Positions 1 to 7,449 of a stretch of DNA of 25,195 bases are shown in pieces. The translations under genes and the position numbers were made by a program. Origin of the DNA: CADCTB01 sp038231955 (GTDB lineage Bacteria; Actinomycetota; Acidimicrobiia; Acidimicrobiales; AC-14); the NCBI GenBank assembly GCA_038231955.1, contig JBBSIS010000022.1, positions 1 through 25,195 of the forward strand. The letters are read 5' to 3'. Every line of letters begins with the position of its first letter. Position 1 is the stretch's first letter. Under the pieces are notes generated by a model that saw only the letters and a list, made by a program, of their open reading frames with translations, did no database searches and had not been told where the DNA came from.

Positions 1-65
1 TCGAGAGGCGCAGGGTCGGCATCGCCCATGGCCACATCATGGGCGCGGTCCATCGTCAGGGTCAT
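1..65 (-). CDS. Partial CDS running off the left edge, unknown product
   Basis: On the minus strand an ATG at 65 opens a frame that reads MTLTMDRAHDVAMGDADPAP and stays open to the window edge. Only 21 codons are visible, too few to name a family. No good Shine-Dalgarno sequence lies upstream; a weak GGGCGAG is present. It is in the same orientation as the upstream two-component genes and could be the next gene of that locus. It may also be a chance open stretch. Confidence 0.25.
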   Translation of the reverse strand, partial: MTLTMDRAHDVAMGDADPAPL

Positions 66-104
66 CGTCGTGTGAGTCCATTCTCGCCCTGCAGGGATCG
101 GGGG

Positions 105-272
105 CTACTGCAGGTGTCTCAGCTCAGCCTGACAGACAGGGCTCATCACCACCACGTCCGGCTTCACCTCGGCGGCAGCGATCACCGCGTCCAGCCCGTT
201 GGCCGCCTCGCCCACTACCTCAATGCCGGCCTCAGAGTCGAGGAGGGCCCAAATCCGGGCAAAACGCAGATA
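105..272 (-). pseudogene. Truncated response-regulator receiver domain (relic)
   Basis: Directly after the stop codon of the intact response regulator, in the same frame, the minus strand reads on for 55 codons to a TAG at 105-107. The translation contains ARIWALLDSEAGIEVVGEAA and KPDVVVMSPVC, which matches the helix 1 to strand 3 part of NarL/FixJ receiver domains. The N-terminal acidic pocket (ADDH) is missing. The phosphorylated aspartate expected after VVVM is replaced by Ser, and the frame ends 13 codons later. No start codon, second half of the receiver or HTH is present. It is therefore the remains of a second regulator gene, or of a duplication of the neighbour. Confidence 0.7.
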
Positions 273-950
273 TCACGTTCGACCGTGAGGTGACTGCGCT
301 GGTCGGCCAAGGCCGGCGTCGCGGGCTCGGACGACCGCTTGGGAGCGGTCGGTAATGTGGAGTTTTACGAATATCGTCGAGATGTTGTTCGCAACTGTCT
401 TCGGGCTCAACCCGAGGCGATCAGCGATGGCCCGGTTCGTCTCGCCGCATGCGATGCGCTCGAGGATCTCATGCTCCCGGCCGGTGAGATCGGGAAAGGG
501 CGAGGCCGGCTCGTCCGGTGGATTGGTGAACAGATCCAAAATCCGTGTGGCGATGATCGGTCCGAACGTGGCACTTCCGTGCGCAACGGCGATCGTGGCG
601 CTGACGATCTCTTCCTGCTCTGCGCCCTTGAGTAGGTAGCCCGAGGCGCCGGCCCTGAGCGCGGACAGCACGGAGTCGTCGTCTTCGTACATCGTCAGCA
701 CGAGCACGACGACGGCCGGTTGGAGCTGCTTAATTCGTCTTGTCGCTTCGATGCCATCGAGGGTGGGCATCTGGATGTCCATGAGCACAACGTCGGGGTG
801 GTGCTCTGCGACCGCAGCTACCGCAGCCTCACCGTCGCCCACCTCGGCGACGATTGTGAGGCCCGCATGGTGGCCGAGGACGCCGCGCAGGCCTTGGCGA
901 ACCATCGGGTGGTCATCGGCGATCACAATTCTCAGCGGGGAGGTGGTCAT
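273..950 (-). CDS. NarL/FixJ-family response regulator
   Basis: A 225-residue two-domain DNA-binding response regulator. Residues 5-120 form a receiver with the acidic pair D12-D13, the phosphoacceptor D58 (VVLMDIQMP), T86 and K108. Residues 155-213 form a LuxR-type helix-turn-helix (LTGREHEILERIACGETNRA, then the SPKTVANNIS recognition region). The start is the ATG at 950, which overlaps the TGA of the histidine kinase gene (ATGA). A longer frame upstream of it is only antisense to the kinase. The pair should work as a phosphorelay in which the kinase phosphorylates D58 and the HTH then binds target promoters. The targets are not shown by the sequence; the divergent membrane protein gene is a natural candidate. 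Confidence 0.93.
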   Translation of the reverse strand: MTTSPLRIVIADDHPMVRQGLRGVLGHHAGLTIVAEVGDGEAAVAAVAEHHPDVVLMDIQMPTLDGIEATRRIKQLQPAVVVLVLTMYEDDDSVLSALRAGASGYLLKGAEQEEIVSATIAVAHGSATFGPIIATRILDLFTNPPDEPASPFPDLTGREHEILERIACGETNRAIADRLGLSPKTVANNISTIFVKLHITDRSQAVVRARDAGLGRPAQSPHGRT

Positions 951-2971
951 GATCGAACTACGGGGATGGTCGCGCGAATGGCGCCGCCGCCGGAGGACGA
1001 CGAGCTGATCGAGCAGGACCCGCCCAGTTCGGCGGCGCGGGCGTGCATCGAGCGCAGGCCTACACCCGGCCGCCAGCTCTCGGTGGTGCCGATGCCGTCG
1101 TCCTCGACGCACACGTCAAGGGACGGCCCTTGGCAATTCACCCGGATGGTGCAGGCGCGGGCACCGCTATGGCGGGCAACATTGGTCATCGCTTCGGTGA
1201 CGATGCGGTAGGCGGCGACCTCGACAGCGGCGGGCAGCGGTGGCAGATCGTCCGCTTCGAGGGTGATGACCACATTGCGCCCGAGTCTGCCCGCGTGCTC
1301 ACGGAGCGCACCCAGTAGGCCCAACTCGTCCAGCGCCGGGGGCCGCAGGTCATAGACAAGGCGCCGGATCTCGGCAATCGCGTCCTTCACCTCCCCGCGT
1401 AGGGCGCCCACCATGGACTCGGCCGTCGCTGGGTCTGAACGCAGGACGTTGCCGAGCACGTCGAGCTGCAGGGTTACCCCGGTAAGGGCCGGGCCGAGTC
1501 CGTCGTGCAGGTCCCGACGCATCCGTCGTCGCTCCTCCTCGCGCGCCCCGACCAGGTGCTCCCGGGAGCGTTGTAGCGCAGCACCCACTGCGACCGCATG
1601 GACGGCGACGCCAGCCTGGCGGGCCAGGTCGCCCAGCAGCCGCCTATCGTCCTCGCTCAGCGCCGCCTGTCCGGGACGCGGTTGCACGGCGAGGGACCCC
1701 GCCACCTTCCCTCTGAAGGGAAGGTCGATGCGCTCCAGCTCGACCGCGCTGCGCCGACCCCACGAAGCGCTGATGTGGTTCCCATCGATGTCAGTGGTGT
1801 CGATAGCGGCGAAGGGCAGCCGGAGGCTTTCTGCGATGGTTGCCACGACCACCGGAAGAACCTGATCGGGCGTCAGGGCTGATTCCAGGCGGTGCCCGAG
1901 CCGGGTCATGGCCACGTAGGGATCCTTTCGATCGCCGTACATCAGCCGGTCAACGCCGCCCTGTAGGCGGGACCGTAACGGCGTGAACGTGACCGCTACC
2001 ACGATCGCTCCTGCGAGCGAGGCTCCGCCCGGCACCACCGCATCGACGCTCAGCACGACTGCGCCGTAGAGCCCCAGCACGACGACCGTCAACGTGCCGT
2101 AGACCAAGGATCGGTTGGCGACGACGTCGATGCCGAACCATCTCCGATGCAACAGCGCCTCGGCGATCACCGCCAGGTCAACCGTGCTGAGGGCGTAGGC
2201 GACGAGAGGTCCAGGAGGCGCGGGCACGGCGAGTCCGAAGAGCATGATCACCGGGAACATCGCCGCACCCACAGCGAGGAAGCGCAACTGCTGTCGCTGC
2301 TCACCCTCGCTGCGGCGGTAGCGGACGATTGCGGCGGTGCCGGCGAGCGCCATCCCGATGGCCATGAGCGGGTAGGCGAGGGCATACCACGTGCTGAGGG
2401 CGCCGCCCTCGGACGCACCGGTGAGTGGGTTGGAGAGGGTGGCGAGCACGGGGCCCCGCTCGTCGCCCATGATCGATCCTGGGTGCAGCGCGATGGCCAG
2501 GCTGAGTGTCGACGTGGCAACCACGGAGTACAGGAAGGGGCCCCGCCAACGAGGCGACGCCAGACGCATGGTCGGTGCCAGGTAGTACACGCACGCGAGC
2601 ACGGGAAACAGCGACGCCCACGACCAGCTCGCCACCCACAGCACCCAGTTCGCGCCCGGCAACGTCGTGTCAGTGGTGAGGGCCAGGTAGGCGAACTCGC
2701 TTCCGGCGGCAGTGAACGCCGTACCCAGCCCGAGCAAGGCAAACAGAGGCCCGAGGGCGTTGCCCGGCCGGTAGTGGGCCACCAGCAGCCCCAGCGTCAC
2801 GAACCCGCAGGCATAGATGGCCTCGAATGCCCAGCGCAGGTTGCCGTAGCCGCCGGAGCGCTCATGCAACGCGATCGCCAACGCCACCAGAACGATTGCC
2901 AGCGCGGCCAGCACCGACGTGAGGATGGTGGCAAGCCGGGAGGAGGACGTACGCCATGATCGCCGGTCCAC
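947..2971 (-). CDS. Membrane sensor histidine kinase, HisKA_3 (NarX/DesK) type
   Basis: A 674-residue sensor kinase. The first ~330 residues hold about ten hydrophobic segments, beginning at residues 14-35, so sensing is probably within or at the membrane. A GAF-like region follows (about 370-475). The HisKA_3 dimerisation helix carries the phosphoacceptor H489 in RRDLHDGLGPAL. The HATPase_c domain has an N box around N597 (TEAMTNVARHS), a G1 box with D625 (EDDGIG) and a G2 box GVGLRSM near 636. The GTG at 2971 is used as start; no strong ribosome site is seen, so the first residues are uncertain. It is translationally coupled to the downstream regulator through an ATGA overlap. The signal is unknown. 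Confidence 0.9.
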   Translation of the reverse strand: MDRRSWRTSSSRLATILTSVLAALAIVLVALAIALHERSGGYGNLRWAFEAIYACGFVTLGLLVAHYRPGNALGPLFALLGLGTAFTAAGSEFAYLALTTDTTLPGANWVLWVASWSWASLFPVLACVYYLAPTMRLASPRWRGPFLYSVVATSTLSLAIALHPGSIMGDERGPVLATLSNPLTGASEGGALSTWYALAYPLMAIGMALAGTAAIVRYRRSEGEQRQQLRFLAVGAAMFPVIMLFGLAVPAPPGPLVAYALSTVDLAVIAEALLHRRWFGIDVVANRSLVYGTLTVVVLGLYGAVVLSVDAVVPGGASLAGAIVVAVTFTPLRSRLQGGVDRLMYGDRKDPYVAMTRLGHRLESALTPDQVLPVVVATIAESLRLPFAAIDTTDIDGNHISASWGRRSAVELERIDLPFRGKVAGSLAVQPRPGQAALSEDDRRLLGDLARQAGVAVHAVAVGAALQRSREHLVGAREEERRRMRRDLHDGLGPALTGVTLQLDVLGNVLRSDPATAESMVGALRGEVKDAIAEIRRLVYDLRPPALDELGLLGALREHAGRLGRNVVITLEADDLPPLPAAVEVAAYRIVTEAMTNVARHSGARACTIRVNCQGPSLDVCVEDDGIGTTESWRPGVGLRSMHARAAELGGSCSISSSSSGGGAIRATIPVVRS

Positions 2972-3006
2972 GGCGATCTGTCACCGGGCGATGCTCCCGC
3001 CGGTTA

Positions 3007-3019
3007 GGGAGATCCTCCC
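3007..3019. promoter_or_regulatory. Small inverted repeat in the divergent kinase / membrane-protein promoter region
   Basis: GGGAGATCCTCCC (5-bp arms, 3-nt centre) lies between the divergent starts at 2971 and 3077. An 8-bp palindrome TGACGTCA follows at 3043-3050. Either could be an operator for the adjacent NarL-type regulator, but both are short enough to occur by chance in GC-rich DNA. Confidence 0.2.
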
Positions 3020-3076
3020 GACAACTTGGGCGTCGGGCCTCATGACGTCAGCCAGGCCTGCGGTGAAGATGCGGCC

Positions 3077-3652
3077 ATGACCAACACCCAGCGCAACTTC
3101 TCAAGTCGAAACGTCTCTCTCGCCTGGATAGCGGGAGGGGCCGTGTGGAGCCTCAACGCCCTCGTCGGTCTTCGTGCGCACGCCGGCACCGGCGGGTTCT
3201 ATGCCGCCGAGGTGGTGTGGTTGGCCGTGCACGGGCTTGTGTTGATCGGCATCGTCGGCCTGCTCCGATCGGGCGCCACCGGCGACCTTCGTTGGGGTCA
3301 GGCAGGTCTTGGATTGGCGGCGATCGGCCGAATCCTGTTCATCTGCTTCGAAGCCGCCTCAATCATCCTGGCCAGCGATAACCTGCCGGTGTTCCCCGTG
3401 GCGGTGATGTCCACGGGTGTCGGCATGCTGATCGGCGGCATGGCGGTGGCACGCGCCGGGCACTGGTCGGGCTGGACACGCTTTGCTCCGCTCGTCATGG
3501 GCGCCTACCCATTCCTGTTGATCGTGCCAGTGTTCGCGGCGACCGGAGCACGGCCGCCAGACGTGATCATCGCCGGCTGGGGCGCGACGATCGCTGCGGT
3601 GGGCGTCGCCATGGCCACGCACCGAGCGCCCGCTGAACTGTCCCACGTGTGA
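3077..3652 (+). CDS. Hypothetical six-helix integral membrane protein
   Basis: A 191-residue protein beginning MTNTQRNFSSRN. The ATG at 3077 is preferred over an in-frame start 17 codons upstream because a GGTGAAG sits 8 nt before it. About six hydrophobic helices can be read: from VSLAWIAGG, FYAAEVVWLA, WGQAGLGLAA, VFPVAVMSTG, WTRFAPLVMG and VIIAGWGAT. No catalytic or transport motif is recognised. The gene is divergent from the histidine kinase with about 105 bp between starts, so it may be regulated by, or signal to, that system. This is inference from position only. Confidence 0.7.
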   Translation: MTNTQRNFSSRNVSLAWIAGGAVWSLNALVGLRAHAGTGGFYAAEVVWLAVHGLVLIGIVGLLRSGATGDLRWGQAGLGLAAIGRILFICFEAASIILASDNLPVFPVAVMSTGVGMLIGGMAVARAGHWSGWTRFAPLVMGAYPFLLIVPVFAATGARPPDVIIAGWGATIAAVGVAMATHRAPAELSHV

Positions 3653-3659
3653 TTGGCGC

Positions 3660-4037
3660 GTGCCCGGCAGGACGCCTGATCCCGCTGGCAGGCGATGCCA
3701 TCAGAGCCGGGGGTTCGGATCTGACGGGGCCCGTCACCTGAACTCCCGCTGTGCGGCTGTCGGGAAGGGCGTCTACGCCTATGCCGGAGGAATCACCAGC
3801 GCCCTGTTCAGCGAATTCCGGCGCGAGCAGTCGTACGAAACCACGACGCTGAACGGAGTGGGCGACGAGGCCTTCGAGATCATGAACCGCCCGATCGGCA
3901 GCAAGGCGGACCAGATCTATTTCCGCAAAGGATCAAAGGCTGCGTTGGGGGAGCTCAGGATGACCACCGACACCACCGACGGCGATCTCCAGGCACGAGT
4001 CCTCGAACTCGGGAAGGCAGCCGCAGGACGGCTGTGA
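3660..4037 (+). pseudogene. C-terminal fragment of a lipoprotein-like secreted protein
   Basis: The last ~85 codons look like coding sequence: LFSEFRREQSYETTTLNGVG, then GDEAFEI, IYFRKGSKAALGEL, and a terminal helix ending LGKAAAGRL. This pattern (a GxGDEAF turn, a strand reporting a value, a final AK/AGRL helix) is common at the C-terminus of actinobacterial DUF3558-like lipoproteins. The first ~40 codons (GTG at 3660) resemble nothing, and no signal peptide or lipobox Cys is visible in any plus frame. I read it as the 3' remnant of a gene whose 5' part was lost. The adjacent decayed zone supports this. Confidence 0.4.
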
Positions 4038-4336
4038 ATGCTGCTGCTCGACGACCTCCAGAGAGCCGAGAGGACGGAGGCGTTGGTGCAGGGGGCTTTA
4101 TCCTCGGGTGGGGATGGCCGACGGCAACCAGGCATCGGGGTTCCGGCTGGGCGAGTTGGTGGCGGCGCTTTAGCCCGACATCGAGCACCGCCTCCGCCAG
4201 ACCCACCTCCGTGCTCAGACTGAAATCTTCGTATGCGACCCTCTTTGGCCAACTACCCCCCATCAGTGGCCAACTCGTGGCCATCAAGTTGTACATTGGC
4301 CATCAATTCGGGCTCCCTACAAGAACAACGACGGCA
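4038..4336. other. Gene-poor stretch downstream of dnaB
   Basis: No convincing gene in either strand. The minus-strand frames here have no recognisable product. Its only structured part is the TGGCCA cluster, listed separately. It separates the plus-strand fragment from the dnaB stop codon at 4337. No clear stem plus T-tract terminator for dnaB was seen. Confidence 0.5.
4246..4306. repeat. Cluster of four TGGCCA repeats, possible insertion-sequence end relic
   Basis: TGGCCA occurs at 4246, 4267, 4278 and 4297. The first two copies extend to TGGCCAACT and the last two to TGGCCATCAA, so the cluster consists of two pairs of direct repeats within 61 bp. Multiple terminal repeats containing TGGCCA are familiar from ends of IS21-type elements in high-GC bacteria. 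No istA/istB coding sequence is present, so this would be a remnant. It begins 31 bp from the dnaB stop codon. Confidence 0.4.
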
Positions 4337-7300
4337 TCACACACGGGCCATGTTGGCAAAGCGGGTGTAGTGATCGAGGAAGGCGAGGTGGGTGACACCG
4401 ATCGGGCCGTTACGATGCTTGGCAACGATCACCTCGGCGGTACCGCGGTCCGGCGTATCCCGGTTGTAGACCTCGTCTCTATAGAGGAAGATCACCACGT
4501 CAGCATCCTGTTCGAGGCTGTTGTGCACATGGATGCCGTTGGCGACGAAGTTGTGCGTGCCCCTCACTGTCGCGTCGTAGACTGGTTCCTCGCCCACAGG
4601 GTCGACCGCCACCACCCGATCCCATAGGACATCAGCGGAAGGCCCTTTCGTCATACGGTCCAGCAACGCCACGGTCCTCGCGTCGCTCGGGCGCTGGGTA
4701 TCGAATCTTCCCTGACCATGATCCACGCCGACGGCGCCATGCAGAGCAGCGACACGGGATCCTATGCTCAACTGGTCGAGGCGACGCCACCCGTCGACGG
4801 TCATGAACGGATGGTTGTCACTCGCCTTCACTCGCCGTCCCGACGCCAGCTGTAGCTCGAAGACCGGCTTGACCCCACTGGCGAAGACGTGGGTCATCGT
4901 CGCTTGGACGAGCCGTAGGCCGTCGTCAATGCTCCAGACCGGGATGTCGCGCGCGCCGGTGAGAAACAGCTCCCCCATGGTGACCTCAGAACCAGTGTCG
5001 GCTCTGGCCACACGCGAATCAGCGGTTAAGCATCCCGACTCTCGAAGGTCGGCGAGGACGGGGCGCTTGTCGGCGCGGCTCTCCAGGTTCCGGGAAAGCT
5101 GGGAGAGAGCGATCACGGGGACCTCGAGCTCGCGAGCGAGGATCTTGAGGCCCCGGGACATCTCGGAGACTTCGACCTGGCGGTTCTCGGCGTTGGACCG
5201 GCCGCTCATGAGCTGCATGTAGTCGATGATGATCAGGCCCAGGCCCTCGCGGCTCTTGAGCCGGCGGGCCTTGGCCCGGATCTCCATGATCGTGAGGTGG
5301 GGGTTGTCGTCGATGTAGATCGGTGACTCGCCCAGGCGCCCGACGGCGTGGCTGATCTTGGGCCAGTCGGACTCGAGCAGCTTTCCGTTGCGCATGCGGG
5401 TGGCGTCGACCCGGGCCTCGGAGCACAGCAGCCGCTGGGTGAGCTCCCGGTGGCTCATCTCCAGCGAGAACACGAGAACCGGCGTGCGGGCCTCGAGGGC
5501 GGCATGGGCGGCGATCCCAAGTGCGAAGGAGGTGTTGTGGGTCGGGATCATCGACTCGCCGGCCAGGTACAGGTGATCGGCCGAATCGACCGTGATGCAG
5601 CGCACCGGCACGGACGCCACGCGACGGATGGAGATGATCGCCCGAAGGCTGATCCCCCCGGAGATCCGACGGCTGCGGGCGTTGGAATGGCGCGCCACTT
5701 TCCGCTCCATCCGGAATACCGGGTCGAGCGGCGTCCACCACAGCCGCCAGGCCTTGGTCATGCGGCCGTCGGGCAGGCGGATCGACCGCTGGCGGATGGG
5801 ACCAGGCTTGTGACCAAGGCTGCATACGAGCTCCCGCACCTGGTGCAGCAGAGGCAGATCGCTCAGGCATAGGTCGACGCCCTTACGGGACGCGTGGCCG
5901 TCGGTGTCGAGGATGCCTTGCAGCAGGGCCAGCCGTTGCGCCCTCGACGCCCGCAGGTACATGGAAGGGACGTGCTTTCGGGCCCCGTCCAAAAGGTCGA
6001 CGGAGCGGAGCTCCCTCGTGAGCACCCGCCGGGAACCAGCGTACCCCTGCCAGGCGCCCTTCCCGGGGACGGGCACGGTAGCCCACTGCAGACCGGCTCT
6101 GCGCTCGAAGGCATAGCCGGCGCCGGTGAATTCGGCGCCAAAATGCTCGACATCGACTTCGCCGACGCTGATCTCCGAACCGGTCGACTTCCCGTCGCCG
6201 AGCCAGCAACCGAGCACATAGGGGTCGACTGGTAGGTCGGCCTCGGGGAGGTCGAGCGGCCTCGTGAGGGGCAGGTACCAGTTCGGACGCCCGTCGCCGG
6301 ACACGAGGACACCCTCATCGAGCATCTGCTGCGTCGTGACGACACGAGGCAGGCGTCGGTGGCCGCTCTGATCGCGTCCCAGAGGCGGGTTGGCCGCCGG
6401 CCGGGCGGCCCGGTACGCCTGGCTCCGCCGCGATTTCCAGGCCCGGAAGTCGTGGACGAACCATTGGTGGTCGGCATCGGCCACGATGGTGGAGCCGTCG
6501 TCGAAGGCGACCTCGAAGCACGGACGGTCGTGCATGACCGGCGTGGCGAAGGTGACCCGACACGGCCGGCCATCGGCCCCGATGACCCGGTCGCCCACCT
6601 CGAGGCCGCCCATGGTGGTCCAGCCCCCGGGCGTGGGAATGGGTGTGTCGAGGGCGAGAGCCTTCCCCGTTCCCGGCCGGCCACCGATGATCACCAGGTT
6701 GGAGGGTTGGAGGCCGGCGAGCTGGCGGTCGAGGTCGATGAAGCCGGTGGGGACGCCGGTGATCTCCTGGTTGCGCTCGTACAGGGCTTCGAGGTGGTCG
6801 AGCTGGAGCGAGAGCAGGTCGCGGATGGTGGCCATGGAGTCGGTGACCCGGCGCTGGGCCACGTCGAAGACCATGGCCTCGGCCTCGTCGACGGCGTTGG
6901 CCACATCGTCGGGCAGGCCGTAGCCGATCTCGGCGATGTCGCCCGCCACCCGGATGAGCCGGCGCAGGAGCGAGTGCTCCTCGATGATGCGGGCGTAGCG
7001 GCCGGCGTTGCCGATGGCCGGCGTGCCCGCCTGCAGGGTGATGAGGATGGCGGGGCCGCCCAAGCCGTCGAGCACCCCGGCCCGGCGCAGCGACTCGGCC
7101 ACGGTGACGGGGTCGGCCGGCTCGCCCTGGGCATAGAGCGACGTGATGGCGTCGTAGATGTGGCCGTGGGCCGGCTTGTAGAAGTCGTCGGCCGAGAGCT
7201 GGACCTCGACCGAAGCCACGATGGCGTCGCGACTGAGGAGCATGGCCCCGAGCAGCGACTCCTCGGCCTGGATGTTGTGCGGGGGTACCCGGGCGCCGGC

Positions 7301-7345
7301 GACGCCCTTCTGGCGCCGCCGAGCATCTTCGATCGACTGAGCCAT
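4337..7345 (-). CDS. dnaB: Replicative DNA helicase DnaB with two inteins
   Basis: A 1002-residue precursor. Residues 1-228, 605-771 and 943-1002 join into a 455-residue DnaB, a normal family length. The N-terminal domain starts at PPHNIQAEESLLGAML (21-36). The RecA-like ATPase has Walker A GRPGTGK (222-228) completed by T605, Walker B LIIIDYMQL (704-712), and the DLRESG/SLEQDAD segment split at 771/943. The ATG at 7345 gives the expected DnaB N-terminus; no strong ribosome site is seen. The hexamer unwinds DNA 5'-3' at the replication fork. Both inteins lie at sites known to hold inteins in DnaB of other bacteria. The first separates the Walker lysine from the following Thr, so unspliced protein should not bind ATP normally. 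The gene follows rplI after 104 bp, where an SOS-box-like palindrome lies. Confidence 0.96.
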   Translation of the reverse strand: MAQSIEDARRRQKGVAGARVPPHNIQAEESLLGAMLLSRDAIVASVEVQLSADDFYKPAHGHIYDAITSLYAQGEPADPVTVAESLRRAGVLDGLGGPAILITLQAGTPAIGNAGRYARIIEEHSLLRRLIRVAGDIAEIGYGLPDDVANAVDEAEAMVFDVAQRRVTDSMATIRDLLSLQLDHLEALYERNQEITGVPTGFIDLDRQLAGLQPSNLVIIGGRPGTGKALALDTPIPTPGGWTTMGGLEVGDRVIGADGRPCRVTFATPVMHDRPCFEVAFDDGSTIVADADHQWFVHDFRAWKSRRSQAYRAARPAANPPLGRDQSGHRRLPRVVTTQQMLDEGVLVSGDGRPNWYLPLTRPLDLPEADLPVDPYVLGCWLGDGKSTGSEISVGEVDVEHFGAEFTGAGYAFERRAGLQWATVPVPGKGAWQGYAGSRRVLTRELRSVDLLDGARKHVPSMYLRASRAQRLALLQGILDTDGHASRKGVDLCLSDLPLLHQVRELVCSLGHKPGPIRQRSIRLPDGRMTKAWRLWWTPLDPVFRMERKVARHSNARSRRISGGISLRAIISIRRVASVPVRCITVDSADHLYLAGESMIPTHNTSFALGIAAHAALEARTPVLVFSLEMSHRELTQRLLCSEARVDATRMRNGKLLESDWPKISHAVGRLGESPIYIDDNPHLTIMEIRAKARRLKSREGLGLIIIDYMQLMSGRSNAENRQVEVSEMSRGLKILARELEVPVIALSQLSRNLESRADKRPVLADLRESGCLTADSRVARADTGSEVTMGELFLTGARDIPVWSIDDGLRLVQATMTHVFASGVKPVFELQLASGRRVKASDNHPFMTVDGWRRLDQLSIGSRVAALHGAVGVDHGQGRFDTQRPSDARTVALLDRMTKGPSADVLWDRVVAVDPVGEEPVYDATVRGTHNFVANGIHVHNSLEQDADVVIFLYRDEVYNRDTPDRGTAEVIVAKHRNGPIGVTHLAFLDHYTRFANMARV
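4520..5032 (-). other. Intein 2 in DnaB: class 1 mini-intein
   Basis: A 171-residue insertion at precursor residues 772-942, between DLRESG and SLEQDAD, the site also used by the Synechocystis DnaB intein. It starts with C772 (CLTADSRV) and has a block B RVKASDNHPFMT with the conserved His. Block F is VYDATVRGTHNFVANG and it ends HVHN with N942; the +1 residue is S943. These are the residues of the standard class 1 mechanism. No LAGLIDADG motif is present. Between SIGSRVAALHG and WDRVVAVDPVG only about 35 unremarkable residues remain where an endonuclease would sit, so it has probably lost one and can no longer home by itself. Confidence 0.92.
5534..6661 (-). mobile_element. Intein 1 in DnaB Walker A: class 3 type with LAGLIDADG endonuclease
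   Basis: A 376-residue insertion at precursor residues 229-604, between K228 and T605 of the P-loop. Block A is ALALDTPIPTPGGW, so position 1 is Ala and no N-terminal Cys/Ser nucleophile exists. Block B is VADADHQWF with W295. Block F is VRCITVDSADHLYLAG with C583. Block G ends MIPTHN with T602, H603 and N604; the +1 residue is T605. Trp in block B, Cys in block F and Thr in block G form the WCT signature of class 3 inteins, in which the block F Cys starts splicing. Two dodecapeptides, LGCWLGDG (D384) and LLQGILDTDG (D482), plus KHVPSMYL before the second, show an apparently intact homing endonuclease, so the element may still be mobile. Confidence 0.92.
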
Positions 7346-7431
7346 GGTCTCAGGCTGGCCGACCGGGCCTGCTGGTCGCTAGGGGTACAACCCGGGGATT
7401 TGGCTGTGCAGAGACAGCGGAAGACGGAATG

Positions 7432-7447
7432 CCGAACACATGTTCGA
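7432..7447. promoter_or_regulatory. LexA/SOS-box-like palindrome upstream of dnaB
   Basis: CCGAACACATGTTCGA matches the actinobacterial/Gram-positive LexA operator pattern CGAAC-N4-GTTCG with both half-sites perfect and one flanking base off the longer TCGAAC-N4-GTTCGA form. It begins 2 bp after the rplI stop codon and lies 86 bp before the dnaB ATG. It could place a dnaB promoter under DNA-damage control. A short hairpin function at the end of rplI is possible, but the stem is only 5 bp and no T-tract follows. Confidence 0.6.
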
Positions 7448-7449
7448 CA

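Noticed and set aside
39..293. Plus-strand open frame of 84 codons at the left edge
   Set aside because: It is antisense to the receiver-domain relic and the regulator end; no family features, His-rich composition of a shadow frame.
4337..7345. dnaB as a gene broken by frameshifts or insertions of unrelated genes
   Set aside because: One continuous frame of 1002 codons with intein splice-junction residues at both insertions, and the exteins join into a normal DnaB.
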